DNA of 64,000 nucleotides from Frigoribacterium sp. CG_9.8 (GTDB lineage: Bacteria; Actinomycetota; Actinomycetes; Actinomycetales; Microbacteriaceae), in the NCBI RefSeq assembly GCF_015751965.1, contig NZ_JADOVH010000001.1, forward strand, positions 310,001 through 374,000, given 5' to 3'. The translations under genes and the position numbers were made by a program. Below the pieces are notes generated by a model. It searched no databases. It was not told where the DNA came from and saw only the letters and a program-made list of their open reading frames with translations. This document shows, piece by piece, positions 8,464-17,788 of the stretch (within the stretch, counting starts at the first letter, position 1; each line of letters opens with the position of its first letter).

Positions 8464-9582
8464 ATGACTCTCCGAGTAGGCGTGATTGGCGGCGGACAGC
8501 TCGCGCGCATGATGATTCCCGCAGCGGTTAACCTCGGTATCGAGCTGAGCGTATTCGCGGAAACGGCGGGTGAATCCGCGTCGCTGGCGGTCACCACCCT
8601 GGGAGACTTTCGGGATGTCGCCGAGGTGCTGGCCTTCGCCGGAACGGTGGATGTTGTCACCTTCGACCATGAGCACGTGCCCCAGGAGGTGCTCCTCGCC
8701 CTTGTCGACAGCGGTATCGCCGTTCGTCCCGGACCCGATGCCCTGCTCTATGCCCAGGACAAGCTCCTCATGCGCCAGCGACTCTCGGAGCTCGGACTGC
8801 CTGTTCCCGACTGGGCGCGAGTCGAAACCGAAGCGCAGCTCGCCGACTTTCTCGCCGACCATCGTGGGCGCGCGGTTGTGAAGATGGCCATCGGCGGATA
8901 CGACGGTAAAGGTGTGCGTGTGGTGCGTGCCGCGGCCGAAGCATCCGACTGGCTGGAGCTCGGGCACCCGCTTCTCGTCGAAGAGTTGGTGGAATTTCGG
9001 CGTGAACTCGCCCAGTCTGTCGCCCGCCGCCCATCCGGAGAGGTGATCTGCTGGCCGGTGGTGGAAAGCATCCAGCGCGACGGTGTTTGTGCCGAAGTGA
9101 TCGCCCCTGCACCCTCCTCCCGCGGTCGGCTTGCGGATGTCGCGGAGGAGATCGCCCGGTCCATTGCCGAGAACCTCGGGGTAACCGGCGTTCTGGCGGT
9201 CGAGCTCTTCGAGACCACTGACGAGCGACTGCTCATCAACGAACTCGCGATGCGCCCGCACAACACCGGTCACTGGACAATCGACGGCTCAACCACCAGC
9301 CAATTTGAGCAGCACCTGCGGGCAGTGCTCGACTTGCCCCTCGGAGCGACCGGATGCCGCGATCGCTGGTCGGTGATGGTGAACATCCTCGGCGGGCCCG
9401 AATCCGGTGGGCTCCACGATCGCTATGCGCACGCATTTTCTGATGCGCCATCGGTCAAGGTTCACAATTACGGCAAGTCGCCGCGGGCGGGGCGCAAGGT
9501 CGGTCATGTCACCGCCGGTGGCGACGATCTCGACGAGGTCGCCTTTCAGGCGCGTGCCGCTGCGGAGCATTTCCAGCCCTGA
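8464..9582 (+). CDS. purK: 5-(carboxyamino)imidazole ribonucleotide synthase
   Basis: The ATP-grasp enzyme converts AIR, bicarbonate and ATP to N5-CAIR in de novo purine synthesis. The 372-residue protein opens with the nucleotide loop [13 protein letters not shown]. It has the ATP-grasp core ([17 protein letters not shown]) and the C-terminal metal-binding part ([19 protein letters not shown]), where the Glu and Asn ligands are expected. Length matches PurK. It starts at ATG 8464 and is followed after 17 bp by purE, the next enzyme of the same pathway, which makes the assignment secure. Confidence 0.96.
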   Translation: MTLRVGVIGGGQLARMMIPAAVNLGIELSVFAETAGESASLAVTTLGDFRDVAEVLAFAGTVDVVTFDHEHVPQEVLLALVDSGIAVRPGPDALLYAQDKLLMRQRLSELGLPVPDWARVETEAQLADFLADHRGRAVVKMAIGGYDGKGVRVVRAAAEASDWLELGHPLLVEELVEFRRELAQSVARRPSGEVICWPVVESIQRDGVCAEVIAPAPSSRGRLADVAEEIARSIAENLGVTGVLAVELFETTDERLLINELAMRPHNTGHWTIDGSTTSQFEQHLRAVLDLPLGATGCRDRWSVMVNILGGPESGGLHDRYAHAFSDAPSVKVHNYGKSPRAGRKVGHVTAGGDDLDEVAFQARAAAEHFQP

Positions 9583-9599
9583 CCTTTAGGCTGATCGCT

Positions 9600-10154
9600 A
9601 TGTCTGAACCCCTGCCAGCCGTGCGGCCCATCGTCGCCGTCGTCATGGGATCGGATTCCGACTGGGCAGTCATGAATGCCGCCGCCGCCGTTCTCGCCGA
9701 GTTCGATGTACCCCACGAGGTCGAAGTGGTCTCGGCCCATCGAACCCCCGAGAAGATGATCGCCTTCGGGCGGGATGCCGCGGGCCGGGGCATCCGCGTG
9801 ATCATTGCCGGTGCTGGCGGAGCCGCTCACCTGCCGGGAATGCTCGCTGCCGTCACCACACTCCCGGTTATCGGGGTGCCGGTAGCCCTGGCAACACTCG
9901 ACGGGCTCGACTCGCTGCTGTCGATCGTGCAGATGCCTGCCGGAGTTCCGGTTGCCACGGTGTCGATCGGAGGCGCGCGCAACGCCGGGCTCCTCGCACT
10001 CCGAATGCTTGCGATCTCCGATCACGCGCTCGCCACCGCGCTCGCCGGGTTTGCGCACCAGCTCGAGCTGATCGTTGCCGACAAGAATGCTGCGCTGCAG
10101 GCCACTCTCGGTCAACCCAGGGCGCAGAACACCACGTCGAAGTCGCGCCTGTGA
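9600..10154 (+). CDS. purE: N5-carboxyaminoimidazole ribonucleotide mutase
   Basis: The enzyme rearranges N5-CAIR to CAIR, directly after PurK. The 184-residue protein has the class I PurE signatures: MGSDSDW near the N-terminus, VSAHRTPE with the catalytic His, and [12 protein letters not shown]. The C-terminus is ~15 residues longer than in compact PurE proteins. The gene ends in a 4-bp GTGA overlap with the LCP gene, so the purine genes and the cell-wall ligase are translationally coupled. Confidence 0.96.
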   Translation: MSEPLPAVRPIVAVVMGSDSDWAVMNAAAAVLAEFDVPHEVEVVSAHRTPEKMIAFGRDAAGRGIRVIIAGAGGAAHLPGMLAAVTTLPVIGVPVALATLDGLDSLLSIVQMPAGVPVATVSIGGARNAGLLALRMLAISDHALATALAGFAHQLELIVADKNAALQATLGQPRAQNTTSKSRL

Positions 10155-11494
10155 GCGTGATGGCCGCGAGCAGCCCGATCCGCACCCCGGATCTGCGCTC
10201 GAGAAGCACCATGACCAAGCGGGCGTGGTGGCTCGTAACCCTCAACCTGCTTATTCCCGGGTCCGCTCAGATTCTCGCCGGCAACCGGCGCCTCGGCCGG
10301 TTCGGGGTCGGTGCCACTTTTCTGCTGTGGGGCCTCGGCATCAGTGGACTCGTCGTCTGGTTCGCCGCACACACCGTGATCCTCGGTCTCGTGACCAATC
10401 CGATCGGGCTCACCGTGATCCAGGTGCTGCTCGCCGGGTACGCGGTGCTGTGGATCGTTCTCACCCTCGACACCCTGCGGCTGGCCCGGCTTGTGAGCGC
10501 CCTCCCCGCGGTGCGACCGGTGATTGCGGCGCTGTCGATTCTCGCCCTCGTGGCGACCGCAGGAAGCGCAGGCTACGGCGCGGTGAGTGCGGGAAGCGCC
10601 CGTTCGGCCGTGAGCGCCATTTTCGCCGGCACTGACATGGTGCCGCCGGCACACGGTCGGTACAACATCCTGCTGCTCGGTGGTGACGCCGGCCCGGACC
10701 GCACGGGCCTGCGCCCGGACAGCACCTCGGTCGCCAGTATCGACGCGACCACCGGTGCCACGACGATCATCGGCATCCCGCGCAATATGGAGCAGATCCA
10801 GTTCGCAAAGGGGTCACCTCTTTATGGGCCGTTCCCCAGCGGGTATGTCTGCGGTGACCAGTGCCTTATCGACTACCTGTACACCTATGGCGAAGAACAC
10901 AAGTCGCTCTACCCGAAGGCTGCAGCATCCGGAAGCACGCCGGGTATCGAGGCGATGAAGGATGCAGCGGAGGGCGTCACCGGGCTCACCATCCAGTACT
11001 ACACGCTCATCGACATGCAGGGCTTTGCGGACCTGGTCGACGCGCTCGGCGGGGTGACGATCGACGTTCCGGCGAAGCTCGCATACGGACCAGTGACGAG
11101 CACCAAGCCGATCGGCACATTCGAAGCGGGACCGCAAGTGATGAGCGGAACGCTTGCGCTCTGGTACGCGCGGTCCCGATTCATGGGCAATGACTACGAA
11201 CGCATGTCTCGACAGCGTGATGTGCAAGCGGCCATGCTCAAACAATTTCAGCCGGCGACTGTGCTGACCAAATTCCAGGACATCGCGAAAGCCGGTGCCC
11301 AGGTCGTGAGAACCGATATTCCCACGGCGGCACTTCCCGGGTTTGTTGGTCTGGGGGAGAAAGCGCAAAACCAGGCGGTCAAACGACTAGAACTGGTACC
11401 GCCGATGTTCGACGGAAATCGCCCCGACTACGACAAGATCCATGCCGCCGTCATCGCGGCGACATCGTCGACCACGGGGACTCCCGCGCCTTAG
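10151..11494 (+). CDS. LytR-CpsA-Psr (LCP) family cell-wall glycopolymer ligase
   Basis: LCP enzymes move a lipid-linked glycopolymer onto peptidoglycan outside the membrane. The 447-residue protein has about four membrane segments in its first ~150 residues. The extracellular LCP domain begins at [10 protein letters not shown] and continues through RPDSTSV (expected Asp and Arg of the pyrophosphate site), [19 protein letters not shown] and a WYARSR ... ERMSRQRDV block. The GTG start at 10151 overlaps purE by 4 bp. The extra N-terminal membrane helices are unusual; most LCP proteins have one anchor. Its location at the edge of the polysaccharide island makes it the natural candidate to attach the island's product to the wall. 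It converges with the next gene with a 4-bp overlap. Confidence 0.92.
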   Translation: MSVMAASSPIRTPDLRSRSTMTKRAWWLVTLNLLIPGSAQILAGNRRLGRFGVGATFLLWGLGISGLVVWFAAHTVILGLVTNPIGLTVIQVLLAGYAVLWIVLTLDTLRLARLVSALPAVRPVIAALSILALVATAGSAGYGAVSAGSARSAVSAIFAGTDMVPPAHGRYNILLLGGDAGPDRTGLRPDSTSVASIDATTGATTIIGIPRNMEQIQFAKGSPLYGPFPSGYVCGDQCLIDYLYTYGEEHKSLYPKAAASGSTPGIEAMKDAAEGVTGLTIQYYTLIDMQGFADLVDALGGVTIDVPAKLAYGPVTSTKPIGTFEAGPQVMSGTLALWYARSRFMGNDYERMSRQRDVQAAMLKQFQPATVLTKFQDIAKAGAQVVRTDIPTAALPGFVGLGEKAQNQAVKRLELVPPMFDGNRPDYDKIHAAVIAATSSTTGTPAP

Positions 11495-12630
11495 AGGTCG
11501 GCGTGCAGCTGCCAGACTTTCTCAGCCGAGTCTTTCCAACTGAATGCGCTCGCTCGGTCCATGCCGGCGAATCGAAGACGTTCCCTGCGCGCATCATCGG
11601 ACACGAGTCCGGAGATCGCCTGTGCAAGGCGCTCCGAGTAACCCTCTGTAGGAGAGAGCTTGACAGCCACTCCGGCACCAGCCGAGACTTCCAAGACGGC
11701 CGGGTCGTCGGAGTGGACAACCGGCGTGCCGAAGCTGAAAGCCTCGATGACCGGTAAGCCGAAGCCTTCAGCGAGACTCGGAAACACGAATACTGTTGCT
11801 CTGTCCAGGGCGACTGCGAGGTCCGCATTATTGAGGAAACCCATCGCGCGAACTCGGTCGGGCTCGAGTCCGGCTTCGACGGCAATCGCCGTCACATCGA
11901 GGTCGCCCCAGCCCTGGGGTCCCGCGATGAGCAATGGTAGCCCAGCATCGTCAGCGGAGCTGAGCGATCGGATGAGAGACTGCAGGCCCTTGCGTGGTTC
12001 GAGAGTACCGACGCTGAGAATATAACGTTCAGGGAGCTCAAGCCGCATCGCCCGCTTCGTTGCGTCAACAGGGATGGCGAATTTGGAACTAACGGCAGCG
12101 GAGATCACACGGACCCGATCTCCGAAATCGAAGATTTCAGCGAGTTGGGAGGCGACCGCGTGCGTGTCAACCACTATGGCATCGGCGTATTTCTGCGCCC
12201 GCTTCGCCATTGCCTTATGCCACGTGACGCCGTGTGGTGTGAGGGTCTCCGGGTGGGTCCAGGGGACCACGTCATGGATTGTGATGACCATCTGGTCACT
12301 CTGGTTGTTTATCCGGTCGTGTCGACGCAGCGGCGCAAGCAAGCTCGGCGCGTGAACCATGCCGGTGCCGGGAATCTTTGTGAACCCGTATTGCCAGGCT
12401 AGCGAAAGCTCACGGCGGGCAAGCGGGCTCTTCATCAGGTCGCTGAGGCCGGGCAACAACTCACGTACCTTCTCATAGTCCGGCTCGGGTGAGGCCGACA
12501 CAACTCCGGTGACGTCGCAGCCTCGGGGTGCCGTCTCAATGAGGGCACGGGTGAGTTCCTCGGTGTACCTGCCGATCCCTCCGGGAGTGCGAGAGATCAT
12601 CTGGTCAACGATCACGCGAAGGGTCGTCAT
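11491..12630 (-). CDS. Glycosyltransferase family 4 (GT-B), mannosyltransferase-B-like
   Basis: A 379-residue cytoplasmic GT-B enzyme. The N-terminal Rossmann half carries the acceptor loop (SRTPGGIGRYTEEL) and the HDVVPWTHPE motif common in rhamnan/mannan-type GT4 enzymes. The donor half carries ILSVGTLEPRKGL and the catalytic EGFGLPVIEAFSFG (Glu-x7-Glu). The ATG at 12630 has a GGAG element seven bases upstream. It is the first island gene after the LCP protein and lies downstream of rmlD across an 88-bp gap that holds a weak 6-bp hairpin (12683-12704). Donor sugar is not determinable; rhamnose or a 6-deoxymannose is plausible from neighbours. Confidence 0.9.
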   Translation of the reverse strand: MTTLRVIVDQMISRTPGGIGRYTEELTRALIETAPRGCDVTGVVSASPEPDYEKVRELLPGLSDLMKSPLARRELSLAWQYGFTKIPGTGMVHAPSLLAPLRRHDRINNQSDQMVITIHDVVPWTHPETLTPHGVTWHKAMAKRAQKYADAIVVDTHAVASQLAEIFDFGDRVRVISAAVSSKFAIPVDATKRAMRLELPERYILSVGTLEPRKGLQSLIRSLSSADDAGLPLLIAGPQGWGDLDVTAIAVEAGLEPDRVRAMGFLNNADLAVALDRATVFVFPSLAEGFGLPVIEAFSFGTPVVHSDDPAVLEVSAGAGVAVKLSPTEGYSERLAQAISGLVSDDARRERLRFAGMDRASAFSWKDSAEKVWQLHADL

Positions 12631-12718
12631 TTCGCTCCAATAAAGTTATCGGGGTCTACCGAAATCCCCCCCCAGACTTTACCAGCGGCTCACTTGCCCC
12701 GCTGATGGGGGCCACTAC

Positions 12719-13582
12719 CTAAACGGACATATCAATCTGCAGTGCGCCCGCGGAGTGCGCGGCGGATAGCGCGGCGCGCCAGTTGCGCATCGGAGAGATC
12801 CCCGCGCGAGCCCAGGCGTCGTGGCCAAGCACCGAGTAGTCGGGGCGCGGAGCCGGGCGTACATAATCTGCGCTGGTAGTGGTAGTAACCCGCTGGGGGT
12901 CCAGTCCGTTCACCCGGAAAATCTCGGTCGCGAAGTCGAACCAGCTCGCCTCTCCCGAGTTCGTCGCGTGGTAGACGCCGGGCGCGGCATCCGCATCGAG
13001 GAGCTCGACAATCTGGCGCGCAAGATCCCCCGTCCAGGTCGGCTGGCCGAGCTGATCGTTCACGACGCTTACCGTGTCGTGGCTCGCCGCGAGCCTCAGC
13101 ATCGTCTTCGCAAAGTTCGGCCCTCCGGCACCGTAGAGCCACGCGGTGCGCACGATGTAGGTGCCGTCGGGATTCGCTGCGAGCGCGAGCCGTTCGCCCT
13201 CAGCCTTGGTACGGCCGTACGCCGAAATCGGATTGCGGGGTGTCGACTCCTCATACGGCGAGGTTGCCGAGCCGTCGAAAACATAGTCGGTGGACACCTG
13301 TACGAGCTTCGCCCCGACCTCGGATGCCGCAATCGCGAGGTTGTGCGCGCCCGTTGCATTCACGGCGAAGGCCTCCTCCTCGTGGCTTTCCGCGTCATCC
13401 ACCCTCGTATATGCGGAGGCGTTAATCACGACATCGTGCCCGACAACCGCAGCGCGAACGGTGTCGAGGTCGGTCACATCGAGGCCGACACGGTTCAGCG
13501 CGGTCACGTCGCGCCCGGCGAAAGCCTTCTGGAGGTCCTGGCCGAGCATCCCAGCCGCTCCCGTAATGAGGTATCTGGTCAT
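12719..13582 (-). CDS. rmlD: dTDP-4-dehydrorhamnose reductase
   Basis: This is the last step of dTDP-L-rhamnose synthesis, NAD(P)H reduction of dTDP-4-keto-L-rhamnose. The 287-residue short-chain reductase opens with LITGAAGMLGQDL, and has the VSTDYVFDG strand, PISAYGRTKAEGE (catalytic Tyr-x3-Lys) and the family's GQPTWTGDLA segment. Length is typical. It lies in the same direction as vapBC and rmlB but is separated from rmlB by the toxin-antitoxin pair. A GAAAGAAG element precedes ATG 13582. Confidence 0.95.
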   Translation of the reverse strand: MTRYLITGAAGMLGQDLQKAFAGRDVTALNRVGLDVTDLDTVRAAVVGHDVVINASAYTRVDDAESHEEEAFAVNATGAHNLAIAASEVGAKLVQVSTDYVFDGSATSPYEESTPRNPISAYGRTKAEGERLALAANPDGTYIVRTAWLYGAGGPNFAKTMLRLAASHDTVSVVNDQLGQPTWTGDLARQIVELLDADAAPGVYHATNSGEASWFDFATEIFRVNGLDPQRVTTTTSADYVRPAPRPDYSVLGHDAWARAGISPMRNWRAALSAAHSAGALQIDMSV

Positions 13583-13595
13583 GGCTTCTTTCGGT

Positions 13596-13997
13596 TCAGA
13601 CGTGGATGACGACGGGGCCGCCGAGGTCCACCAGCGGATCGAAGTTCTGATCCTGAGTCACGACCGGCAAATCATTCGCCAGGGCGATCGAGGCGGTCCA
13701 GAGATCGTTGGTATTCACGCGGCGACCCGCCTGGGCTAGTCGATAGTGAAGGCGCGCCCATTCCTCAGCGGCCGTGTCGCCTGCAACCAAAGCGTCGGTT
13801 GACGAATAGGCGTCAAGAGAGCGGCGGCGCCTCGATAGTGTCTCGGTATCCGATGCCGCGAGCACTCCGGCCCGCAATTCTGCGAGCGTGATGACGCTGA
13901 TGAATTGCCGTTCGGGAAGGAGTGCTTCGTCAAGGGGTCGAAGCATTTCCATCGCAACGATGACGCTGGTGTCAAGAAGACCTTCGACCGTAGTCAC
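13596..13997 (-). CDS. vapC: VapC-type PIN-domain toxin (putative RNase)
   Basis: A 133-residue PIN-domain protein with the expected acidic residues: LLDTSVIVAME near the start, ELRAGV in the middle (conserved Glu), and TNDLWTASIALAN plus VVTQDQNFD toward the end. VapC toxins cleave specific RNAs. It starts at GTG 13997, overlapping the antitoxin stop by 4 bp, the usual antitoxin-toxin order. The pair sits between rmlD (13 bp downstream) and rmlB, so it is probably co-transcribed with sugar genes. All expected acidic residues appear present, so it is likely active. Confidence 0.88.
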   Translation of the reverse strand: MTTVEGLLDTSVIVAMEMLRPLDEALLPERQFISVITLAELRAGVLAASDTETLSRRRRSLDAYSSTDALVAGDTAAEEWARLHYRLAQAGRRVNTNDLWTASIALANDLPVVTQDQNFDPLVDLGGPVVIHV

Positions 13998-14170
13998 AGA
14001 ATCGGGCCGAGGTCGTCGGTGGTGTCTCCCGTGAAGGCGGCGATATCGCGCGCGAGCGTCACGTCGGACGTCTTGGGCCGCAGGGCAAGGAATTCAGCCT
14101 TAGTCAGATGGCTCTTCCTTGCGGGAGGGAAGGCCGCGAGCTTTGCGGTAGGAATTCCGTTGACCTTCAT
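13994..14170 (-). CDS. vapB: VapB-type antitoxin (Phd/AbrB-like)
   Basis: A 58-residue protein starts at ATG 14170, preceded by GGGAAGAGA, a good ribosome-binding site. The frame is open to 14206, but the extra residues lack a site. The sequence runs MKVNGIPTAKLAAF at the N-terminus and ends with an acidic, toxin-neutralising-type tail (TGDTTDDLGPIL). Identity rests mainly on size, the 4-bp overlap with the PIN toxin and the tail. The 112-bp gap upstream to rmlB could hold its autoregulated promoter, but no clear operator is seen. Confidence 0.78.
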   Translation of the reverse strand: MKVNGIPTAKLAAFPPARKSHLTKAEFLALRPKTSDVTLARDIAAFTGDTTDDLGPIL

Positions 14171-14282
14171 CACAATCTCTTCCCTGCTCTGCACGCGCGC
14201 AAGCACGCCGGCAGTGTGGTTTCAAAGTTCCTGGACGGGTATGTGCGTCCAATTTCCAGCGCTGCACTCCGTAGCACCACGG

Positions 14283-15266
14283 CTACAGTGCCGCCCGCTC
14301 CTTCAGCGGTTCCCACCAGGCCCGGTTGTCGCGATACCACTGCACGACATCCGCGAGTCCCTGCGCGAACGGCACTTGAGGCTCGTAGCCCAGCTCGGCC
14401 TGGATCTTGCCGATATCGACGCTGTAGCGCAGGTCGTGACCGAGGCGGTCGGTGACCCGGTCCACAAACGACCAGTCCGTGCCGGTGGCATCCAGCAGTA
14501 GTTGGGTGAGCTCGGTGTTGGTGAGCTCGGTGCCGCCGCCGATGTTGTAGATCTCGCCCGCTCGCCCACCGACGAGCACCATCGCGATGCCGCGGCAGTG
14601 GTCATCCACGTGCAGCCAGTCGCGGATGTTGTTGCCCTCGCCGTAGAGCGGCACGTGCCTGTCGTCGATCAGGTTCGTGACGAAGAGCGGGATGACTTTT
14701 TCTGGAAAATGGTACGGACCGTAGTTGTTTGAGCAGCGCGTGATCGACAGGTTGAGGCCGTGAGTGCGAAAGTAGCTGCGCGCGAGCAGGTCGCTGCCGG
14801 CTTTTGATGCGGAGTACGGGGAGTTCGGCTCGAGAGGACGTTGCTCGTCCCAGGATCCTTCGGCGATCGATCCGTAGACCTCGTCGGTGGAGACGTGCAC
14901 GAATCGCTTGAGGTCGGCGCGCAGGGCGGCATCGAGCAGCCGCTGGGTGCCAAGCACATTGGTCTCCACGAAGATGCCGGAGTCGCGAACCGAGCGGTCG
15001 ACGTGCGATTCGGCGGCAAAGTGCACGACGGCATCCACGGTCGGCAGAAGCGTGTCGAGCAGACCCGAATCGCGGATGTCTCCGTGCACGAACTCATAGC
15101 GGGGAGAGTCGGTGATGGGCGCGAGATTCTCGAGGTTGCCGGAGTAGGTGAGGGAGTCAAGTACGACCACCTCGGCACCTTCTAGGCCAGCGTACGTGTC
15201 TTGCAGGGTGCGGCGAACAAAGTTCGAGCCGATGAAACCGGCTCCGCCGGTGACGAGGATTTTCAC
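14283..15266 (-). CDS. rmlB: dTDP-glucose 4,6-dehydratase
   Basis: The second step of dTDP-L-rhamnose synthesis converts dTDP-glucose to dTDP-4-keto-6-deoxyglucose. The 327-residue extended SDR opens VKILVTGGAGFIGSNFVRR. It contains HFAAESHVDRSV, VSTDEVYG (Thr-Asp-Glu catalytic element), PYSASKAGSDLL (Tyr-x3-Lys) and NNYGPYHFPEK, all diagnostic for RmlB. GTG 15266 is chosen because AAAGGAC lies ten bases upstream and the family starts there; the frame is open to 15332. It is downstream of the fkbM gene and divergent from rmlC/rmlA. Confidence 0.96.
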   Translation of the reverse strand: MKILVTGGAGFIGSNFVRRTLQDTYAGLEGAEVVVLDSLTYSGNLENLAPITDSPRYEFVHGDIRDSGLLDTLLPTVDAVVHFAAESHVDRSVRDSGIFVETNVLGTQRLLDAALRADLKRFVHVSTDEVYGSIAEGSWDEQRPLEPNSPYSASKAGSDLLARSYFRTHGLNLSITRCSNNYGPYHFPEKVIPLFVTNLIDDRHVPLYGEGNNIRDWLHVDDHCRGIAMVLVGGRAGEIYNIGGGTELTNTELTQLLLDATGTDWSFVDRVTDRLGHDLRYSVDIGKIQAELGYEPQVPFAQGLADVVQWYRDNRAWWEPLKERAAL

Positions 15267-15338
15267 GGTGTGGTGTCCTTTCAGATTGTCAACGATACGG
15301 GCTCGTACAAGGACACTCGCTTCATCGCGCACCGACGA

Positions 15339-16208
15339 TCAGCGGCCACGGCAGATGTCTACTGCCTTGCGCAGGACACTGGTGACTCGCCACGAGCGTG
15401 AGGCATGGAGGTCCGTGATCGCATGGTTGGCGGCAGCAAGCAAGTCGCGCACTTCGTCAAGAGTGGCATTTGCGGACTCGAGGTCTTCGAGGAGACGCAG
15501 TTGTTCGATGGTCACGAAGTCATCGAAGACGCAAACCGGGTAGGACAACGGTCCGGCAAGCTCGTCCATTTTCTCCGCCGACACGTAGAACCGCGAGAGT
15601 CCATCGAACAGGCATAGTTGGTAACCTGCGCCTAAAACGAGCTGCTCCCACTCGGCATGTGTCGCGATCGGCGACCCCGGAGCTGTCGCCTCGATGATGA
15701 GTATCCACGGTCGTACCTTTGTCAGGTCTATTGACTGAAGAACTTGAAGCTCCGCCCCCTCGGTATCAATCATGAGAAAGTGAATTTCGGCTCCGCCCAG
15801 CCCGTTCATCGCGATGACCTCATCAAGCCTTATCGTCGGCACGACGACGTCGACGACCGTCATGCCTTGGCTCGCGTGGTCTACGCTGACAGCATCCACG
15901 AGGGTCGAAAGTCCGGTGCCCTCGATGAGGTGGAAAATGATGTTTGGCTCCGTCGAACTTGTCACTGCGGCTTCGATCGTGTGATCGCGAGGGCGTTCCG
16001 CGCGATAGAGCGCCGCGTAGTACGGATTCGGTTCGACGGCGATGCCCGACCATCCGCGGTCGTAGAAGCTGCGCGAGACCGAATCGATGCGTGGATGGTT
16101 GGCGCCGATCTCCACGTAGGTGCCAATCGGGAGCTTCCCGAGGACTCGATTGAGGACGACATCTTCGCCGTTCTGAGCAAAGGAAATAAACCGACCAGAC
16201 TGTGCCAA
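15339..16208 (-). CDS. FkbM-family methyltransferase
   Basis: A 289-residue SAM-dependent methyltransferase of the FkbM type, probably O-methylating a sugar of the surface glycan. It opens FISFAQNGEDVVLNRVLG, followed by the SAM loop YVEIGANHPRIDSVS, and has FLMIDTEGAELQVLQSID, the signature of the family. The start is TTG 16208, supported by AAGGGAG only four bases upstream; no ATG or GTG is nearby in frame. The C-terminus carries a short coiled helix and the tail HASRSWRVTSVLRKAV, a motif that recurs in other island proteins. Target sugar unknown. Confidence 0.88.
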   Translation of the reverse strand: MAQSGRFISFAQNGEDVVLNRVLGKLPIGTYVEIGANHPRIDSVSRSFYDRGWSGIAVEPNPYYAALYRAERPRDHTIEAAVTSSTEPNIIFHLIEGTGLSTLVDAVSVDHASQGMTVVDVVVPTIRLDEVIAMNGLGGAEIHFLMIDTEGAELQVLQSIDLTKVRPWILIIEATAPGSPIATHAEWEQLVLGAGYQLCLFDGLSRFYVSAEKMDELAGPLSYPVCVFDDFVTIEQLRLLEDLESANATLDEVRDLLAAANHAITDLHASRSWRVTSVLRKAVDICRGR

Positions 16209-16300
16209 AATTCTCCCTTATAAGGCGGAGGTTCGGGCTCGTTATTTTGCGTGCCGCCAGCCAAGACTCTATCCGCAGGTGACTTGCTAGACTTCAGCAC
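16209..16300. promoter_or_regulatory. Divergent promoter region between fkbM-rmlB and rmlC-rmlA
   Basis: This 92-bp gap separates the leftward fkbM/rmlB unit from the rightward rmlC/rmlA unit, so both promoters should be here. A candidate pair for rmlC is TTGCGT, 17 bases, TATCCG, with a second -10-like TAGACT closer to the start. None is a strong match. The shared gap would allow coordinated control of the two halves of the rhamnose pathway. Confidence 0.35.
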
Positions 16301-16912
16301 GTGCAAATTCGTGAACTCGCAATCCCTGACGCGTGGGAGTTCACGCCGACCCAGTATCGCGATGATCGGGGGGTCTTCTTCGAATTCTATCGATTCGAAG
16401 ACCTTGCCCTCGTCGCTGAACACCCATTAGGACTGAAGCAGGGAAACGTGTCGGTGTCGGCGAAGGGCGTTGTGCGGGGCATCCACTACGCCCTGGTCCC
16501 ACCCGGTCAGGCGAAGTACGTGACGGCGCCCCGGGGAGCCTTCATCGACTACATCATCGACTTGCGCGTGGGATCCCCGACGTTCGGTTCGTGGGATTCG
16601 GTCATCATCGATGACGTGGACCGCAAGGCGGTCTACCTCAGCGAGGGGCTCGGGCACGCGATCGTCTCGCTGACCGATAACGCCACCGTGAGCTACCTCG
16701 TCTCGGAGGTCTTCAACCCCTCCCGTGAGTTGGGAATCGACGTCCTCGACGCCGAAATCGGGCTGGTATTTCCCCTGGAGGTTGGTGAACCGCTGCTGTC
16801 TGCGAAAGACACCGCGGCGCCCAGTCTCGCCGAGGCTCTGGCCTCCGGGCTTCTTCCGACCTGGCAAGAGAGTCGTGAGCACTACGCCTCCCTCGCCAAT
16901 TACATCGATTAG
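16301..16912 (+). CDS. rmlC: dTDP-4-dehydrorhamnose 3,5-epimerase
   Basis: The third step of dTDP-L-rhamnose synthesis. The 203-residue cupin has RDDRGVFFEFYRFEDL, the catalytic RGIHYALVPPGQAKYV (His) and YLSEGLGHAI, where most homologues read GFAHGF. It also has a C-terminal helix block ending ASLANYID. Length is slightly above the 180-200 norm. The start is GTG 16301, since the family begins with the sequence MQIRELAIPDAW; an obvious ribosome-binding site is not seen. rmlA follows after 6 bp. Confidence 0.93.
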   Translation: MQIRELAIPDAWEFTPTQYRDDRGVFFEFYRFEDLALVAEHPLGLKQGNVSVSAKGVVRGIHYALVPPGQAKYVTAPRGAFIDYIIDLRVGSPTFGSWDSVIIDDVDRKAVYLSEGLGHAIVSLTDNATVSYLVSEVFNPSRELGIDVLDAEIGLVFPLEVGEPLLSAKDTAAPSLAEALASGLLPTWQESREHYASLANYID

Positions 16913-16918
16913 GCAGGC

Positions 16919-17788
16919 ATGCGCGGAATCATTCTCGCTGGCGGCTCCGGCACCAGGCTCTATCCGATCACCAAGGGCATCTCCAAGCAGTTGATGCCCA
17001 TCTACGACAAGCCGATGGTGTATTATCCGCTCTCAACGCTGATGATGGCCGGGATCAACGAGGTTCTGGTGATCACCACCCCGGAGGACCAGCCCCAATT
17101 CCAGCGGCTTCTCGGCGATGGATCCGCGTTCGGCATCTCGATAGAGTATGCCTCCCAGCCGGCGCCGGAGGGCCTAGCGCAGGCCTTCATCATCGGAGCT
17201 GATTTCATCGGCGACCAGAGCGTCGCGCTGGTGCTGGGAGACAACATCTTCCACGGCGCGGGACTCGGCGCGTCGCTAAGCCAAAACGTCGACGTCGTGG
17301 GAGCGCTGATCTTCGCCTATCACGTCCGGAATCCGCGGGCCTATGGCGTCGTTGAATTTGACAGAAGCATGAGGGCCATCTCCATCGAGGAGAAGCCGGA
17401 GAATCCGAAGAGTAACTTTGCCGTCCCCGGCCTGTACTTCTATGACAATGACGTCGTGGCGATCGCGAAGGAGGTCAAGCCGAGTGCGCGGGGCGAGATC
17501 GAGATCACCGCGATTAATGATTACTACCTGAAGAACGGGTCGCTGGGCGTCCAGATCCTCGAACGTGGCACGGCGTGGCTCGACACGGGCACGTTCGAGT
17601 CGATGATGCAGGCAAGCGAGTACGTCCGAGTAATCGAGGACCGCCAAGGTCACAAGATCGGCTGCATCGAAGAGATCTCGTGGCGCGCGGGCTGGATCTC
17701 GGACGATCAACTCGACGCCCTTGCGCAGCCCCTCCTGAAGAGCGGCTACGGCAAGTACCTGTCGGACCTGCTTGGCCGCAACCGCTAG
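16919..17788 (+). CDS. rmlA: Glucose-1-phosphate thymidylyltransferase
   Basis: The first step of dTDP-L-rhamnose synthesis couples glucose-1-phosphate and dTTP to dTDP-glucose. The 289-residue nucleotidyltransferase opens [17 protein letters not shown], with [16 protein letters not shown] (catalytic Lys), VLGDNIFHG (metal Asp) and the terminal [14 protein letters not shown]. Length and motifs are typical of RmlA. An AGGCAGG element precedes ATG 16919 and overlaps the rmlC stop. The last 4 bp overlap the convergent epimerase gene. Confidence 0.97.
   Translation: MRGIILAGGSGTRLYPITKGISKQLMPIYDKPMVYYPLSTLMMAGINEVLVITTPEDQPQFQRLLGDGSAFGISIEYASQPAPEGLAQAFIIGADFIGDQSVALVLGDNIFHGAGLGASLSQNVDVVGALIFAYHVRNPRAYGVVEFDRSMRAISIEEKPENPKSNFAVPGLYFYDNDVVAIAKEVKPSARGEIEITAINDYYLKNGSLGVQILERGTAWLDTGTFESMMQASEYVRVIEDRQGHKIGCIEEISWRAGWISDDQLDALAQPLLKSGYGKYLSDLLGRNR

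Noticed and set aside
8300-8464. A purine riboswitch upstream of purK
   Set aside because: There are at most 67 bp between the divergent gtrA and purK starts, with no aptamer-like conserved pattern visible.
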